DNA from: Archivesica marissinica
Lineage: Eukaryota; Mollusca; Bivalvia; Venerida; Vesicomyidae
NCBI GenBank assembly: GCA_014843695.1
Contig: CM026397.1
Span: 40,652,428 to 40,716,427, forward strand
DNA: 64,000 nucleotides
Reading direction: 5' to 3'
The notes under the pieces were generated by a model. The model made no database searches. It had not been told where the DNA came from and saw nothing but the letters and a program-made list of their open reading frames with translations. A program made the position numbers and the translations under genes. Below, piece by piece: positions 1-10,796 of the stretch. Position 1 is the first letter of the stretch; the number at the start of each line of letters is the position of its first letter.

Positions 1-2
1 AT

Positions 3-446
3 CTCTATATTCCAAGACCTAGATGTGAAATGTATAAGAAATCATTAGAATACTCTGGTCCAAAGATATGGAATTGTCTACCATTTGAAATTAAGACGTC
101 CAGATCTTTAAATATATTCAAGACAAAATGTAAAGTATGGATACAACGTTTTAATCGGTAGACACTAGACAGTTATATATATATAATGATTGTAAATCAA
201 TATGCTTATGTCGTTTTGTATTTCTATCAAAGTACCTGATTTATTTAGGCTGTTGTTTAAGTTACTTTGTACAACATTATGCATGTATATTGTACGGCGT
301 AACTATGTTATAATTATTGTGTATGTACATTTATTCTATAGTGTTAACAAATTGAAGAGGGCCCTAAGGAGGATTAGTTCAAAACTAATTAGGTCACCCT
401 CTATAAATAAAGAAATCTATCTATCTCTATCTCTACTGATACAATG
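3..446 (+). pseudogene. LINE 3' end: reverse transcriptase C-terminus and UTR
   Basis: One frame reads from base 3 to a stop at 159-161. It contains YSGPKIWNCLPFEIKTSRSL, which is the usual C-terminal pattern of CR1/jockey-type non-LTR retrotransposon ORF2 proteins. About 280 bases of UTR follow, ending in AATAAAG and a short ATCT microsatellite, which resembles a LINE 3' tail. The 5' part lies outside the window. The element is antisense to RIM. Confidence 0.7.
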
Positions 447-532
447 AAGTCATATAGCACGCCTAAATGACTGATGAGCAATACATTGCCATACTACTGA
501 TACAATGAAGTCATATAGCACGCCTAGCTTAC

Positions 533-741
533 CCGGACTACGCTTTCCCTGTGCCAGGAGGTCTCGTAACTTTTCGTGCGCTGGGGTCAACGATATCTTT
601 CGCGGTGCGGCATCCTTTGCTGTGCAAATGGATGACCTTGGGGAAGGTTCACGGCTAGGATCCCGACTTGGATAAACGCTTGATGTATCAATAGAAGTCA
701 CTGGGCTGGCAGCGGAATCGGAGAGTGAAAATGATTTCTTC
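533..741 (-). CDS. Rim: RIM exon after C2A, Ser/Pro/Arg-rich
   Basis: The acceptor is a pyrimidine run ending TCTTTCAG just above 741 and the donor is CCGG|GTAAGC at 533. The 209-bp exon takes AG from the previous exon to make Arg, then reads KKSFSLSDSAASP and later HEKLRDLLAQGKRSP, ending in phase 1. The position directly after C2A and the Ser/Arg-rich composition match the basic linker that follows C2A in vertebrate RIMs. The next exon is outside the window. No folded domain is apparent. Confidence 0.82.
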
Positions 742-826
742 CTGAAAGACGAGCATTAGTAAATCGGATGCGCATGTTGGGTTAAATGATCGACCAGTTA
801 CGTTATTATATAACATTATATTCTAC

Positions 827-935
827 CATGACTTGATATTTTGTTCCAATAAACAACGAACAAATCTACCGTTCTTAAATCTGCAATAAACGATGGCTAC
901 GGCTGTTGTAATTTGCTCCCCCGTAAAATACATAT
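827..935 (+). repeat. Dispersed repeat R1, copy 1
   Basis: The stretch with CATGACTTGATATTTTGT, then GAACAAATCTAC and CTGCAATAAAC, recurs at 12855-12970 and in reverse orientation near 63640-63750. In two of the three places (827-935 and 63640-63750) it lies right beside a SINE-T copy. The class is unknown. It may be part of a larger element. Confidence 0.6.
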
Positions 936-951
936 TTATGGACGTAAATAT

Positions 952-1217
952 TTGTGTTTTACGTTTATTTATCGTCGCTACCGGTTGCTTATATGAGCGA
1001 CGCCTCCTGAAGAGATTAGTCATTTTAGATTTTGGAGGATAGTGCAATGCTACAGGCAGAGACCCATTCCAGAATCTCCTCTGGTTCTTTAACGTACACA
1101 ATGTAAAGCACCGACACGAGACCTCGGTTTAAAGTCCCAACTGAAAGACTATTAATTTTATTAGGATCAGACGGGGGATCGAACCGGTAGCGACGATAAA
1201 TAAACGTAAAGCACACA
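952..1217 (-). repeat. SINE-T copy with head replaced by an inverted tail
   Basis: The body (GAGCGACGCCTCCTGAAGAG, GGTTCTTTAACGTACAC, AGACGGGGGATCGAACC) matches the other SINE-T copies. The Thr-like tRNA head is absent. Instead, 1184-1217 is an inverted copy of the element's own tail at 952-983, making a terminal inverted repeat of about 32 bases. Confidence 0.75.
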
Positions 1218-1261
1218 TTACATGTACAACAGTAGAAATTAGAGAACTATTCTGTCAAATA

Positions 1262-1431
1262 GTGAATCTTGTGTTAGTTGTGACCTCTATTAAGCAGCCA
1301 GTTTCCAGATTCTCAATACGCTATTTTATTATTATTGTATACATTTCCCCTCTATTAAGCAGCCACATGTGCTAAGCATGCACTTTCTGTGATTCCCTTG
1401 GCTGGCTGCTTAATACAGATTTGACTGTACG
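1262..1431 (-). mobile_element. TIR MITE, copy 1
   Basis: The right end reads as TACAGTCAAATCTGTATTAA on the minus strand. The left end has GTGTTAGTTGTGACC. Internal TTAAGCAGCCA motifs match a second copy at 21062-21248. It is a short non-autonomous DNA transposon with no coding capacity. It sits against the donor of the RIM exon ending at 1436. Confidence 0.65.
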
Positions 1432-1435
1432 TTAC

Positions 1436-1599
1436 CTGTACGGCAATGGAGAACTGTTCTCGTCGTGATCTTCTAGGTGATAGCAATTAAGGGAGTTGTC
1501 TATCTTGGCCTCTCCGAGATCCAGCAATATCTCGCCGAGAAACTCGTCCTCGGGTTCTATGTCGTTCCAGACTGTCAGCTCAAGTGCCATGGACATAAG
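1436..1599 (-). CDS. Rim: RIM C2A domain exon 3
   Basis: The acceptor is AATAATTCAG above 1599 and the donor is TACAG|GTAACG at 1436. The 164-bp exon reads LMSMALELTVWND, then DEFLGEILLDLGEAK and CYHLEDHDENSSPLP. This matches the RIM C2A pattern of LEITVWDQ, SEFLGEILIELE, and WYKLQTHDESSLPLP closely and is the strongest single identification in the window. It covers the last strands of C2A. It enters in phase 0 and leaves in phase 2. The first intron bases run straight into a MITE. Confidence 0.93.
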
Positions 1600-1796
1600 C
1601 TGAATTATTAAAGTGATCATTACTTCAATAAGCCGTGTTGATGTTGATTGTCATTTAAAAGTAAACACCACGTACATGTTAAGTTTAACAGTTTGATTTC
1701 TTTAATGCGAAAAGAAAAGCGAGAAAATAAATATAGCATCTCCATATCAAAAATGTTGTATATACGAATTCTCACCCTTTGCCGAGTTCTTTGCAC

Positions 1797-2050
1797 GCTG
1801 TCCGATTAGTGCAGTTGTTAGCGCACTCGCTTCTCACCAATGCAACCCTGGTTCTATCCTCGAACCGGGTAGTATGTGAGTTGGTACGGTGGTCGCAAGA
1901 TCGGACAGGTGGGTTTTCTCCGGGTACTCCGGTTTCCTCCCACACGAATGACCACATATACGCTTTCATCCGCGCCAACGAGAGTGATTAATATAAGTTG
2001 TTAAAACTTGCGACGCAATCGTAAAATAAATAAAGTTTAAACTTAAACTT
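1797..2050 (+). repeat. SINE-V copy, near full length
   Basis: A tRNA-like head (TTAGTGCAGTTGTTAGCGC, then a diverged B box) is followed by the conserved core GGTTTTCTCCGGGTACTCC. The tail is GAGTGATTAATATAAGTTG then AATAAATAAAG. The core resembles the central domain shared by broad marine-animal SINE superfamilies, but I cannot name which. Five to six related copies lie elsewhere in the window. Confidence 0.8.
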
Positions 2051-2302
2051 AAAATCTGTGCACGCATCTTCAGCCCTCAGTTTGGGTTTCCTTATCTGTA
2101 ACTCTTGGAGTTGCTTGATTCATTTATCTCACACAAAAAGTATGTCTATATTTGAGAAATCAACGTGTGTACGTTACCACACAGCATTCTTAGCCATTAT
2201 GTGAACACCACCGGATGCAGTAGAGTCGAATTTTGTGATCATGTGGCGATGCATCTGTTTATTGGTAACGATTCGCATTACAGATCCAAGGTTTGAACCT
2301 AC

Positions 2303-2396
2303 CTCAGTCTTCCCTATATTTGGGAAAATAAAGGTTTCGTTCCAATGAGGATCCTTGCAGTCGCATTTGATGTCGCTTTCTTTTGCTTCTTGCGCG
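2303..2396 (-). CDS. Rim: RIM C2A domain exon 2
   Basis: The acceptor is TTTTATAG above 2396 and the donor is GAG|GTAGGT at 2303. The 94-bp exon completes Asn from AA|C, then reads AQEAKESDIKCDCKDPHWNE and TFIFPNIGKTE. This aligns with the RIM C2A stretch ending LEPKWNQTFIYSPVHRRE. Phase 2 in and phase 0 out fit both neighbours. A longer open frame runs past the splice sites but has no similarity there. Confidence 0.92.
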
Positions 2397-2749
2397 CTAT
2401 AAAATACAATAATTCCGTCATCAGATTGGTTAAAATGGTTCTGCATTGTCAATGCGACAGCTGAATAAATCCAATTAGTAGTGTGTCATTTTCGTGGATT
2501 CCAATATGTGGCAAATGTCAACTTTACTGAGGGGATTAGTTTCTAATGTACAACTTTATTAGGAATTACGAAAATTATCATGACATATAGTGCTCAATGT
2601 AATCTAGTAAACACTGTTAACACATTGTCGTGACGTCATACCTTTGTATTTACAGTCAATTATTATAAACTAGCCTCATTCCAACTGGCGTCATGACTCA
2701 CCCAACTATACCAACTGTCCGTAGATGAAGGAAATATCCGGGTGGTAGA

Positions 2750-3355
2750 CTGCTATAGTCTCATCCGTCTTTAAGAAAGGAAACTGTTCCACACCTTCAA
2801 ATTATATTAATCCTCTAATACCACCTCTTGCAGAACCTGGACTACGGGTGGAGTCAAAGCCAATATTCACTCATGGATCCACGACTGCTATCCAGCCACA
2901 CCCAACCAGTAGTCTTCGATGATTTCAGCTCAGACGTATCAATTGCAACTTCCGGAGTCCCACAGGGTAGTGTTCTAGGCTCTATCCGTTTTCTATATTT
3001 AGAATTCGCCCTTATCATCGAGCAAGATTCAACCACACACAGATTCATTCATCAACGAATTGGAGATGGTCCAACGCCGAGCGGCCCGATTGGTAAAAAA
3101 TAACTAATCCAGTACTCAAGTAGCGTCATCGAGATGGTGGGTCAACTGTTGGGGGGGTCAGGTAGATCAACAAGAGGTCATTATCAACATTACATACATA
3201 TCTACTGCAAGGTAGCTATCTACAAACACGGCTTATGTTCAGCAACTATTGTCCTGTAGAAACGACTGCCTCAATCTGCTTTGAACCAGTCAACCCTGGA
3301 AAGCTTTCAGTCGGATGGGGGTGAATTTAGAAACGTTCTAGACCTCCTCCACTGA
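2750..3355 (+). pseudogene. LINE reverse-transcriptase relic, internal deletion
   Basis: The frame near 2905-3000 encodes VVFDDFSSDVSIATSGVPQG followed by SVLGS, the classic RT motif SGVPQGSVLGP. After a deletion, 3055-3100 encodes LEMVQRRAARLV, typical of the RT thumb region. About 3245-3300 encodes RLPQSALNQSTLESFQ, the C-terminal pattern. Stops and the deletion show it is dead. It is antisense to RIM, in the intron between C2A exons. Confidence 0.75.
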
Positions 3356-3497
3356 TACCCATCTTTTAATCACCTGCATAATGGCGGCATATTAGTTGTA
3401 TTGTACCCCGAATGTACCCCTATTGATGCGCATGTACATGCACGTACACTATTACTATTGCGAGTATTCTCTTCTAGACGTCTACAATTACTGAAGA

Positions 3498-3655
3498 TGA
3501 TGATGATGATAATAATGATGATGATTATAATGATGATGATAATGATGATGATTATAATGATGATGATAATGATGATGATTATAATGATGATGATAATGAT
3601 GATAATGATGAGATGATGATAATGATGATGATGATAATGATGATGATGATGACTA
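3498..3655 (+). repeat. GAT/ATA trinucleotide microsatellite
   Basis: Runs of GATGATGAT alternate with ATAAT over about 160 bases. It begins roughly 20 bases inside the intron downstream of the C2A exon that ends at 3675. It explains the poly-Ile and poly-Met open frames here. Confidence 0.9.
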
Positions 3656-3674
3656 TTGTACAATAATATATTAC

Positions 3675-3856
3675 TTTCTATTGGGAAGCAGATGTAACAT
3701 GACTAAGGCGTTGGGACCACGCTGCTCCCCGTACGTTTCCGACACGATCTCCTCTCCCCGCAGTAGTACGACAAGTAAGCATCTACAGTTTATATCGTAG
3801 TCCAGCTGGATCCACACACGGCCACTAATCTTCTTTACATCTCTCTTGATTTCCAA
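3675..3856 (-). CDS. Rim: RIM C2A domain exon 1
   Basis: The acceptor is CTGTTTCAG above 3856 and the donor is AGAAA|GTAATA at 3675. The 182-bp exon reads LEIKRDVKKISGRVWIQLDY, then LLVVLLRGEEIVSETYG and NALVMLHLLPNR. It matches RIM C2A (GQLSVKLWYD, LIVNVLQATDL, PYVKMYFLPDR). The acidic calcium-binding aspartates of typical C2 domains are missing from the loop after LLVVLL, as is known for RIM C2A, which does not bind calcium. It starts in phase 0 and ends in phase 2. A 22-bp satellite begins about 90 bases upstream of its acceptor. Confidence 0.92.
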
Positions 3857-3944
3857 CTGAAACAGACGTTTACAATATGAATACTTTATCACAATTACTT
3901 GTAAGTTCTATTATTTATTATCTCTCAAATTTGTGGTAACGTAC

Positions 3945-6900
3945 ATCGTGATTGGAGGTAACGTGCATCGTGATTGGAAGTAACGTACATCGTGATTGGA
4001 GGTAACGTACACCGTGATTGGAGGTAACGTACATCGTGATTGGAGGTAACGTACATCGTGATTGGAGGTAACGTACATCGTGATTGGAGGTAACGTACAT
4101 CGTGAATGCAGGTTACGTACATCGTGATTGAAGGTAAGGTACATCGTGATTGGAGGTAACGTATATCGTGATTGGAGGTAACGTACATCGTAATTGGAGG
4201 TAACGTACTTCGTGATTGGAGGTAACGTACATCGTGAATGCAGGTTACGTACATCGTGATTGGAGGTAAGGTACATCGTGAATGCAGGTTACGTACATCG
4301 TGATTGGAAGTAACGTACATCGTGATTGGAGGTAACGTACACCGTGATTGGAGGTAACGTACATCGTGATTGGAGGTAACGTACATCGTGATTGGAGGTA
4401 ACGTACATCGTGATTGGAGGTAACGTGCATCGTGATTGGAAGTAACGTACATCGTGATTGGAGGTAACGTACACCGTGATTGGAGGTAACGTACATCGTG
4501 ATTGGAGGTAACGTACATCGTGATTGGAGGTAACGTACATCGTGATTGGAGGTAACGTGCATCGTGATTGGAAGTAACGTACATCGTGATTGGAGGTAAC
4601 GTACACCGTGATTGGAGGTAACGTACATCGTGATTGGAGGTAACGTACATCGTGATTGGAGGTAACGTACATCGTGATTGGAGGTAACGTGCATCGTGAT
4701 TGGAAGTAACGTACATCGTGATTGGAGGTAACGTACACCGTGATTGGAGGTAACGTACATCGTGATTGGAGGTAACGTACATCGTGATTGGAGGTAACGT
4801 ACATCGTGATTGGAGGTAACGTACATCGTGAATGCAGGTTACGTACATCGTGATTGAAGGTAAGGTACATCGTGATTGGAGGTAACGTATATCGTGATTG
4901 GAGGTAACGTACATCGTAATTGGAGGTAACGTACTTCGTGATTGGAGGTAACGTACATCGTGAATGCAGGTTACGTACATCGTGATTGGAGGTAAGGTAC
5001 ATCGTGAATGCAGGTTACGTACATCGTGATTGGAGGTAACGTACATCGTGATTGGAGGTAACGTACTTCGTGATTGGAGGTAACGTACACCGTGATTGGA
5101 GGTAACGTACATCGTGATTGGCGGTAACGTACATCATGATTGGAGGTAACGTACATTGTGATTGGAGGTAACGTACGTCGTGATTGGAGGTAACGTACAT
5201 CGTGATTGGAGGTAGCGTATATCGTGATTGGAGGTAACGTACATCGTGAATGCAGGTTACGTACATCGTGATTGGAGGTAACGTACATCGTGATTGGAGG
5301 TAACGTACATCGTGATTGGAGGTTACGTACATCGTGATTGGAGGTAACGTATATCGTGATTGGAGGTAACGTACATCGTATTGGAGGTAACGTACTTCGT
5401 GATTGGAGGTAACGTACACCGTGATTGGAGGTAGCGTACATCGTAATTGGAGGTAGCGTACATCGTGATTGGAGGTAACATACACCGTGATTGGAGGTTA
5501 CGTACATCGTGATTGGAGGTAAGGTACATTGTGATTGGAGGTAAGGTACATCGTGATTGGAGGTAACGTTCATCGTGATTGGAGGTAAAGTACATCGTGA
5601 TTGGAGGTAACGTACATCGTGATTGGAGGTAACGTTCATCGTGATTGGAGGGAAAGTACATCGTGATTGGAGGTAACGTACATCGTGATTGGAGGTAACG
5701 TACATCGTAATTGGAGGTAACGTACATCGTGATTGGAGGTAACGTACATCGTAATTGGAGGTAACGTTCATCGTGATTGGAGGTAACGTACATCGTAATT
5801 GGAGGTAACGTACATCGTGATTGGAGGTAACGTACATCGTGATTGGAGGTAACGTACATCGTAATTGGAGGTAACGTACATCGTGATTGGAGGTAACGTA
5901 CATCGTAATTGGAGGTAACGTACATCGTGATTGGAGGTAACGTACATCGTAATTGGAGGTAACGTACATCGTGATTGGAGGTAACGTACATCGTGATTGG
6001 AGGTAACGTACACCGTGATTGGAGGAAACGTACATCGTGATTGGAGGTAATGTACATCGTGATTGCAGGTAACGTACAATGTGATTGGAGGTAACGTACA
6101 TCGTGAATGGAGGTAATGTACATCGTGATTGGAGGTTACGTACATCATGATTGCAGTTAACGTACATCGTGATTGGAGGTAACGTACATCGTGATTGGAG
6201 GTAACGTACATCGTGATTGGAGGTAACGTACATCGTGATTGGAGGTAAGATTGGAGGTAACGTACATCGTGATTGGAGGTAAGATTGGAGGTAACGTACA
6301 TCGTGATTGGAGGTAACCTACACCGTGATTGGAGGTAGTGTACATCGTGATTGGAGGTAACGTACATCGTGATTGGAGGTAACGTACATCGTGATTGGAG
6401 GTAACGTACATCGTGATTGGAGGTAACGTACATCGTGATTGGAGGTAACGTACATCGTGATTGGAGGTAACGTGCATCGTGATTGGAGGTAACGTACATC
6501 GTGATTGGAGGAAACGTACATCGTGATTGGAGGTAAGGTACATCGTGATTGGAGGCAACGTACATCGTGATTGGAGGTAACGTACATCGTGATTGGAGGT
6601 AAGGTACATCGTGATTGGAGGTAACGTACATCGTGATTGGAGGTAACGTACATCGTGATTGGAGGTAAGGTACATTGTGATTGGAGGTAACGTATATCGT
6701 GATTGGAGGTAACGTACATCGTGATTGGAGGTAACGTACATCGTGATTGGAGGTAACGTACATCGTGATTGGAGGTAACGTACATCGTGATTGGAGGTAA
6801 GGTACATTGTGATTGGAGGTAGCGTACATCGTGATTGGAGGTAACGTACATCGTGATTGGAGGTAACGTACATCGTGATTGGAGGTAAGGTACATTGTGA

Positions 6901-7028
6901 TTGGAGGTAAGGTACATTGTGATTGGAGGTAACGTACATCGTGATTGGAGGTAACGTACATTGTGATTGGAGGTAACGTACATCGTGATTGGAGGTAGCG
7001 TACATCGTGATTGGAGGTAACGTAGATG
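3945..7028. repeat. 22-bp satellite array, about 140 copies
   Basis: The consensus is 22 bp with the core TACATCGTGATTGGAGGTAA. The period is not a multiple of three, but three units (66 bp) rarely contain stops, so TLPPITMYVTSNHDVRYLQS-type frames stay open on the minus strand. Variant units show higher-order structure: a 132-bp block repeats near 4428, 4558 and 4689, and a segment near 4101 recurs 726 bp later at 4827. It fills most of the intron between RIM exons 7483-7565 and 3675-3856. Confidence 0.97.
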
Positions 7029-7029
7029 T

Positions 7030-7330
7030 TTTCATTTGCTTTATTCATTTTTGGGCAGTGGTATTGGTGGTAAAGTACATCGTTATTTAGGAAGCAGTAG
7101 TGAAGCTATATATAAACTGTCTTATCTCCCTTTCACAACTGAACAGCATAATTATATAATGAAAATGATCAAGTTGTCCGATTTCTGGAAAGAAGCCACT
7201 ATAATCCCAATATCAAAGCCTAGAAAATTTGACACTAATTCAAAGAAATATCGTCCTATTATATTAGCCGTATATATGTTTTCAACTACATGTAAATACG
7301 AGGTGCGAGGGAAATTGATGCCGTAGAATA
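7030..7330 (+). pseudogene. LINE reverse-transcriptase N-terminal fragment
   Basis: The frame contains LSDFWKEATIIPISKPRKFD followed by YRPIILA, which matches the WK.A.IIPI.KPGK...YRPI.L start of LINE RT domains. It abuts the 22-bp satellite and has no remaining 3' part. It is antisense to RIM. Confidence 0.7.
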
Positions 7331-7482
7331 TGACGGCACAATGGTATGCCCACCGCTATGTATTTCGATAACATTACCTGATTTGTTTTAAGTTACATAT
7401 CTATATATCTACATATATCTTGGGAAATCCAGTTCTTGTTCAAGTACTGGCGCAGACTAGCTTAATACTAATTATTACTTAC

Positions 7483-7565
7483 AGGAGTTTTTGGTAACAT
7501 GCGGCGTTTAGGTCTATCTAGAATTAAGCTGCCTGGTAGTATTGTTTCCAAGATCGGTAAAGTCC
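7483..7565 (-). CDS. Rim: RIM linker exon before C2A
   Basis: The acceptor is ATGCTTTCAG above 7565 and the donor is CCT|GTAAGT at 7483, both strong. The 83-bp exon reads TLPILETILPGSLILDRPKR and RMLPKTP. Only this frame is open and it joins the C2A exon at 3856 in phase 0. A basic, proline-containing linker directly before C2A is expected in RIM. Confidence 0.8.
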
Positions 7566-7683
7566 CTGAAAGCATTAACATACGTTTAAACATAAACGCG
7601 GCAGACACATTTATATATTTCTAAAGAGAACAAAACATGTTGTACGTATAACGATAAAGACATAGCTGTAAGCTCTTTCTCAC

Positions 7684-7732
7684 AGGGTCTGCTGACTCCT
7701 TGTGAATGATGAGCCCAACCGGATTTGTCACG
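7684..7732 (-). CDS. Rim: RIM candidate 49-bp microexon
   Basis: The acceptor is CTACTTTTCAG above 7732 and the donor is CCCT|GTGAGA at 7684. It encodes RDKSGWAHHSQGVSRP plus one base. Phase 0 entry matches the exon ending at 10307 and phase 1 exit matches the exon starting at 7565. No homology is visible, so the support is splice sites and phase only. A competing acceptor lies 14 bases upstream. Confidence 0.5.
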
Positions 7733-7865
7733 CTGAAAAGTAGTTCCTAAAACAAACGTATACCAAGCAATGATAAATTGATAAGATCTCAATCAGGGCT
7801 CATTAAGTGTCGTTTAATGGTGCTTATGTAAGTGTGTGTGTATAATGCATAGCTATTATTATAAG

Positions 7866-8800
7866 TATGTAGGTTCCACTATAGGCCTCTGTTAAGCTTT
7901 GCAAGTTTAAGTGTAGATCAAAATTTAGGCCTATGTTAAGTTATAAGCTTAGCGGTAGGTCCACTATACGGCCTGTGTTTAAGTTGTAAGTTTAATATAG
8001 GTCCAATATATGCTATGTTAAGTTTGTAAGTAATGTAGGTTCCACTATAGCCTATGTTATGTTTGTAAGTTTAATGTAGGTCCACTATAGGCCTATGTTA
8101 AGTTTGTAAGTTTAACGTATATCCAATATTGGACTATATTAAGTTTGTAAGTTTAACGTATATCCAATATAGGCCTATGTTAAGTTTGTAAGTTTAACGT
8201 ATATCCAATATGGGACTATATTAAGTTTGTAAATTGAACGTATATCCACTATGGGCCGATGTTAAGTTTGTAAGTTTAACGTATATCCAATATGGGACTA
8301 TGTTAAGTTTGTAAGTTTAACGTATATCCAATATGGGACTATGTTAAGTTTGTAAGTTTAACGTATATCCAATATGGGACTATGTTAAGTTTGTAAGTTT
8401 AACGTATATCCAATATGGGACTATGTTAAGTTTGTAAGTTTAACGTATATCCAATATGGGACTATGTTAAGTTTGTAAGTTTAACGTATATCCAATATGG
8501 GACTATGTTAAGTTTGTAAGTTTAACGTATATCCAATATGGGACTATGTTAAGTTTGTAAGTTTAACGTATATCCAATATGGGACTATGTTAAGTTTGTA
8601 AGTTTAACGTATATCCAATATGGGACTATGTTAAGTTTGTAAGTTTAACGTATATCCAATATGGGACTATGTTAAGTTTGTAAGTTTAACGTATATCCAA
8701 TATGGGACTATGTTAAGTTTGTAAGTTTAATGTATGGCCAATATAGGCCTATGTTAAGTTTGTAAGTTTAACGTATATCCAATATGGGACTATGTTAAGT
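7866..8800. repeat. 41-bp satellite array, about 23 copies
   Basis: The unit contains GTTTGTAAGTTTAACGTATA and CCAATATGGGACTATG. The exact 41-base spacing is seen at 8281, 8322 and 8363. The left end is diverged (CCACTATAGGCC variants) and the centre is nearly identical. Each unit carries a donor-like TTTGTAAGT on the plus strand. Confidence 0.95.
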
Positions 8801-8987
8801 GTGCAAGGGTTTGGTAGTATAATACACATATTTCTGAAATAATGGTTCATATTATATCAATGAGAAAATCTTGTGAATGAGTTGAATATGTGGTGATATA
8901 TAATGTCATTATAATATTGTATATATATATAAGACAATGATTGCTGAATAATATATGTGTAGTGTTATTCTTCTGGTATACTTTCTG

Positions 8988-9537
8988 TTGCAGTGTTCTA
9001 ATACTTCTATTGCAAAATTGTCTAATACCTTCTATTGCAGTGTTCTAATATTTACATTGCAGTGTTCTAATACGTTCTATTGCCGTGTTCTAATACTTTC
9101 TATTGCAACGTTCTAATAATTTATATTGCAAAGTTTTCTAATACCTTCTATTGCAGTGTTCTAATACTTATATTGCAGTGTTCTAATACTTTATATTGCC
9201 GTGTTCTAATACTTTCTATTGCAAAGCTGTCCAATTATTTCTATTGCAGTGTTCTGATACTTATATTGCAATGTTCTAATAGTTTCTATTACAATGTGCT
9301 AATACTTATATTGCAGTGTTCTAATACTTTCTATTGCAAAGTTGTCTAATACTTTCTATTGCAAAGTTGTCTAATACGTTATAGTGTCGTGTTCTAATAC
9401 TTTCTATTGCAAAGTTGTCTAATACTTTCTATTGCAAAGTTGTCTAATACTTTCTATTGCAAAGTTGTCTAATACTTTCTATTGCAATGTTCTAATACTT
9501 TCTATTGCAGTGTTCTAATACTTATATATTGTCGGTT
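8988..9537. repeat. 23-26-bp array, about 22 copies
   Basis: Units contain TCTAATACTTTCTATTGCA followed by GTGT or AAGTTG. Length varies between 20 and 26 bases. On the plus strand each unit looks like a branch site, a pyrimidine tract and a CAG acceptor. It lies in the same RIM intron as the 41-bp array. Confidence 0.9.
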
Positions 9538-9539
9538 GG

Positions 9540-10306
9540 TAAGTGTAGTTTGTAAGATTTCTGTTTTTGTTTTATGCATAAAACATTACGTTTGTCAGGA
9601 TGAAAGTACAAGTTGTATCTTAGTTATATTGAAGTTTTATAGCATCATTTACGCTATGAATTTCCTTTGTATCACATATTTGTATTAAGCCATGATCTAT
9701 TTTCTTATATCTACACATGTGTAGTAACACCTTGAATGATGCTGATTGGTCGCGTGGTATAACAGCGTGCAATACACATTCGACATATGATGTATGTGTA
9801 GCAAATCAACGGATTAGATCAATGCAATGCTAAATATGCAATAGCATATATATAGTGATAAAAGCTATTGTGCCGATTATTACTTTGAAATTGTTTGATG
9901 TGGGGCGATTTACTATGCTCGGATGCACATTAATGTAATAAGGCTAAAAAATAAACTAGCTAACAGAAACGTATTTTTTTCTTAAAATGTATGGTTGTTG
10001 TTAATGTGTTAAATATGGATTTTACACTCCTGGTGATTTTGCTCCATATTTTATGAAACTCGTTGAAATTCACTTAAATACTGAATACTTTGAAATGAGT
10101 GTAATGAAACAAACAAGTTTTGAATGGTAATTATTAAATGAAGGAACATTTACCCGTAGAGTAAATGTTTCAGCATGTATTTACTGTGGACAATTTCGGA
10201 TATCCGACGGAAATTGTCAATAGTAAATACAAAATGAGCAATGTGTGGGGCCGATATTAGGGACACATATTAGGGATATATATCGACCGCGTAACGATGT
10301 ACTTAC
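9540..10306. other. Intronic, no feature seen
   Basis: This AT-rich stretch lies between the 9.5-kb array and the next candidate exon. I see short AT-rich runs and no recognisable element, splice pair or conserved frame. Confidence 0.6.
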
Positions 10307-10459
10307 AAACACATCGAATGTGCAATCCTCAATAATCTGAGACACGTTAAAGTTACCAAGCAAGTGTTCATTCTCAATAAGTATTTTCGTTTCAATGGTA
10401 TTCGTGCAGTGGGTCCGTGCTTCGTCTTCTGTTATATGTTCCGTTCCAGTTGCCTCACG
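10307..10459 (-). CDS. Rim: RIM candidate linker exon (PDZ-C2A)
   Basis: The acceptor is AATCACATAG above 10459 and the donor is TTT|GTAAGT at 10307. The 153-bp interval is exactly 51 open codons, with EHITEDEARTHCTNTIETK and LLGNFNVSQIIEDCTFDVF. Phase 0 at the 3' end fits the microexon at 7732. Phase 0 at the 5' end does not fit the PDZ exon ending at 16611 (phase 2), so an exon is missing between them. There is no visible homology. Confidence 0.55.
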
Positions 10460-10796
10460 CTATGTGATTAAAATAACAAAGGATGTATGTATTATTTTTA
10501 TTAATGAATTGGATATATACTGTGCAGTTCGTTCTAATTTTATTTAGAAACCATTATACGATGGTTCTTCTAACATGGCTCTTCAATTTGTGTCTGGATT
10601 GTATAAGCAACGAAGGGATTTACCGTGTCTGCATTGTATACGCAACGAAGGTATTTACCGTGTTTAAATCTGCAATAAAACAATATTTAGCATTACTAGC
10701 ATGTTTGTTGTTCTGTGACGTCATTAATACCAACTCTCATTAACACCAATTATTTTAGTACAATTGAGATAGTTCGATGATGTTATAATCGGCTGA

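Noticed and set aside
3945..7028. Several 200-430-codon proteins with TLPPITMYVTSNHD repeats
   Set aside because: The same 22-residue peptide appears in all three minus frames, which is a sign of a 22-bp satellite and not of a gene.
7586..7792. A 68-codon minus-strand gene
   Set aside because: The frame contains the candidate 49-bp RIM microexon; the rest runs through good splice signals and has no homology.
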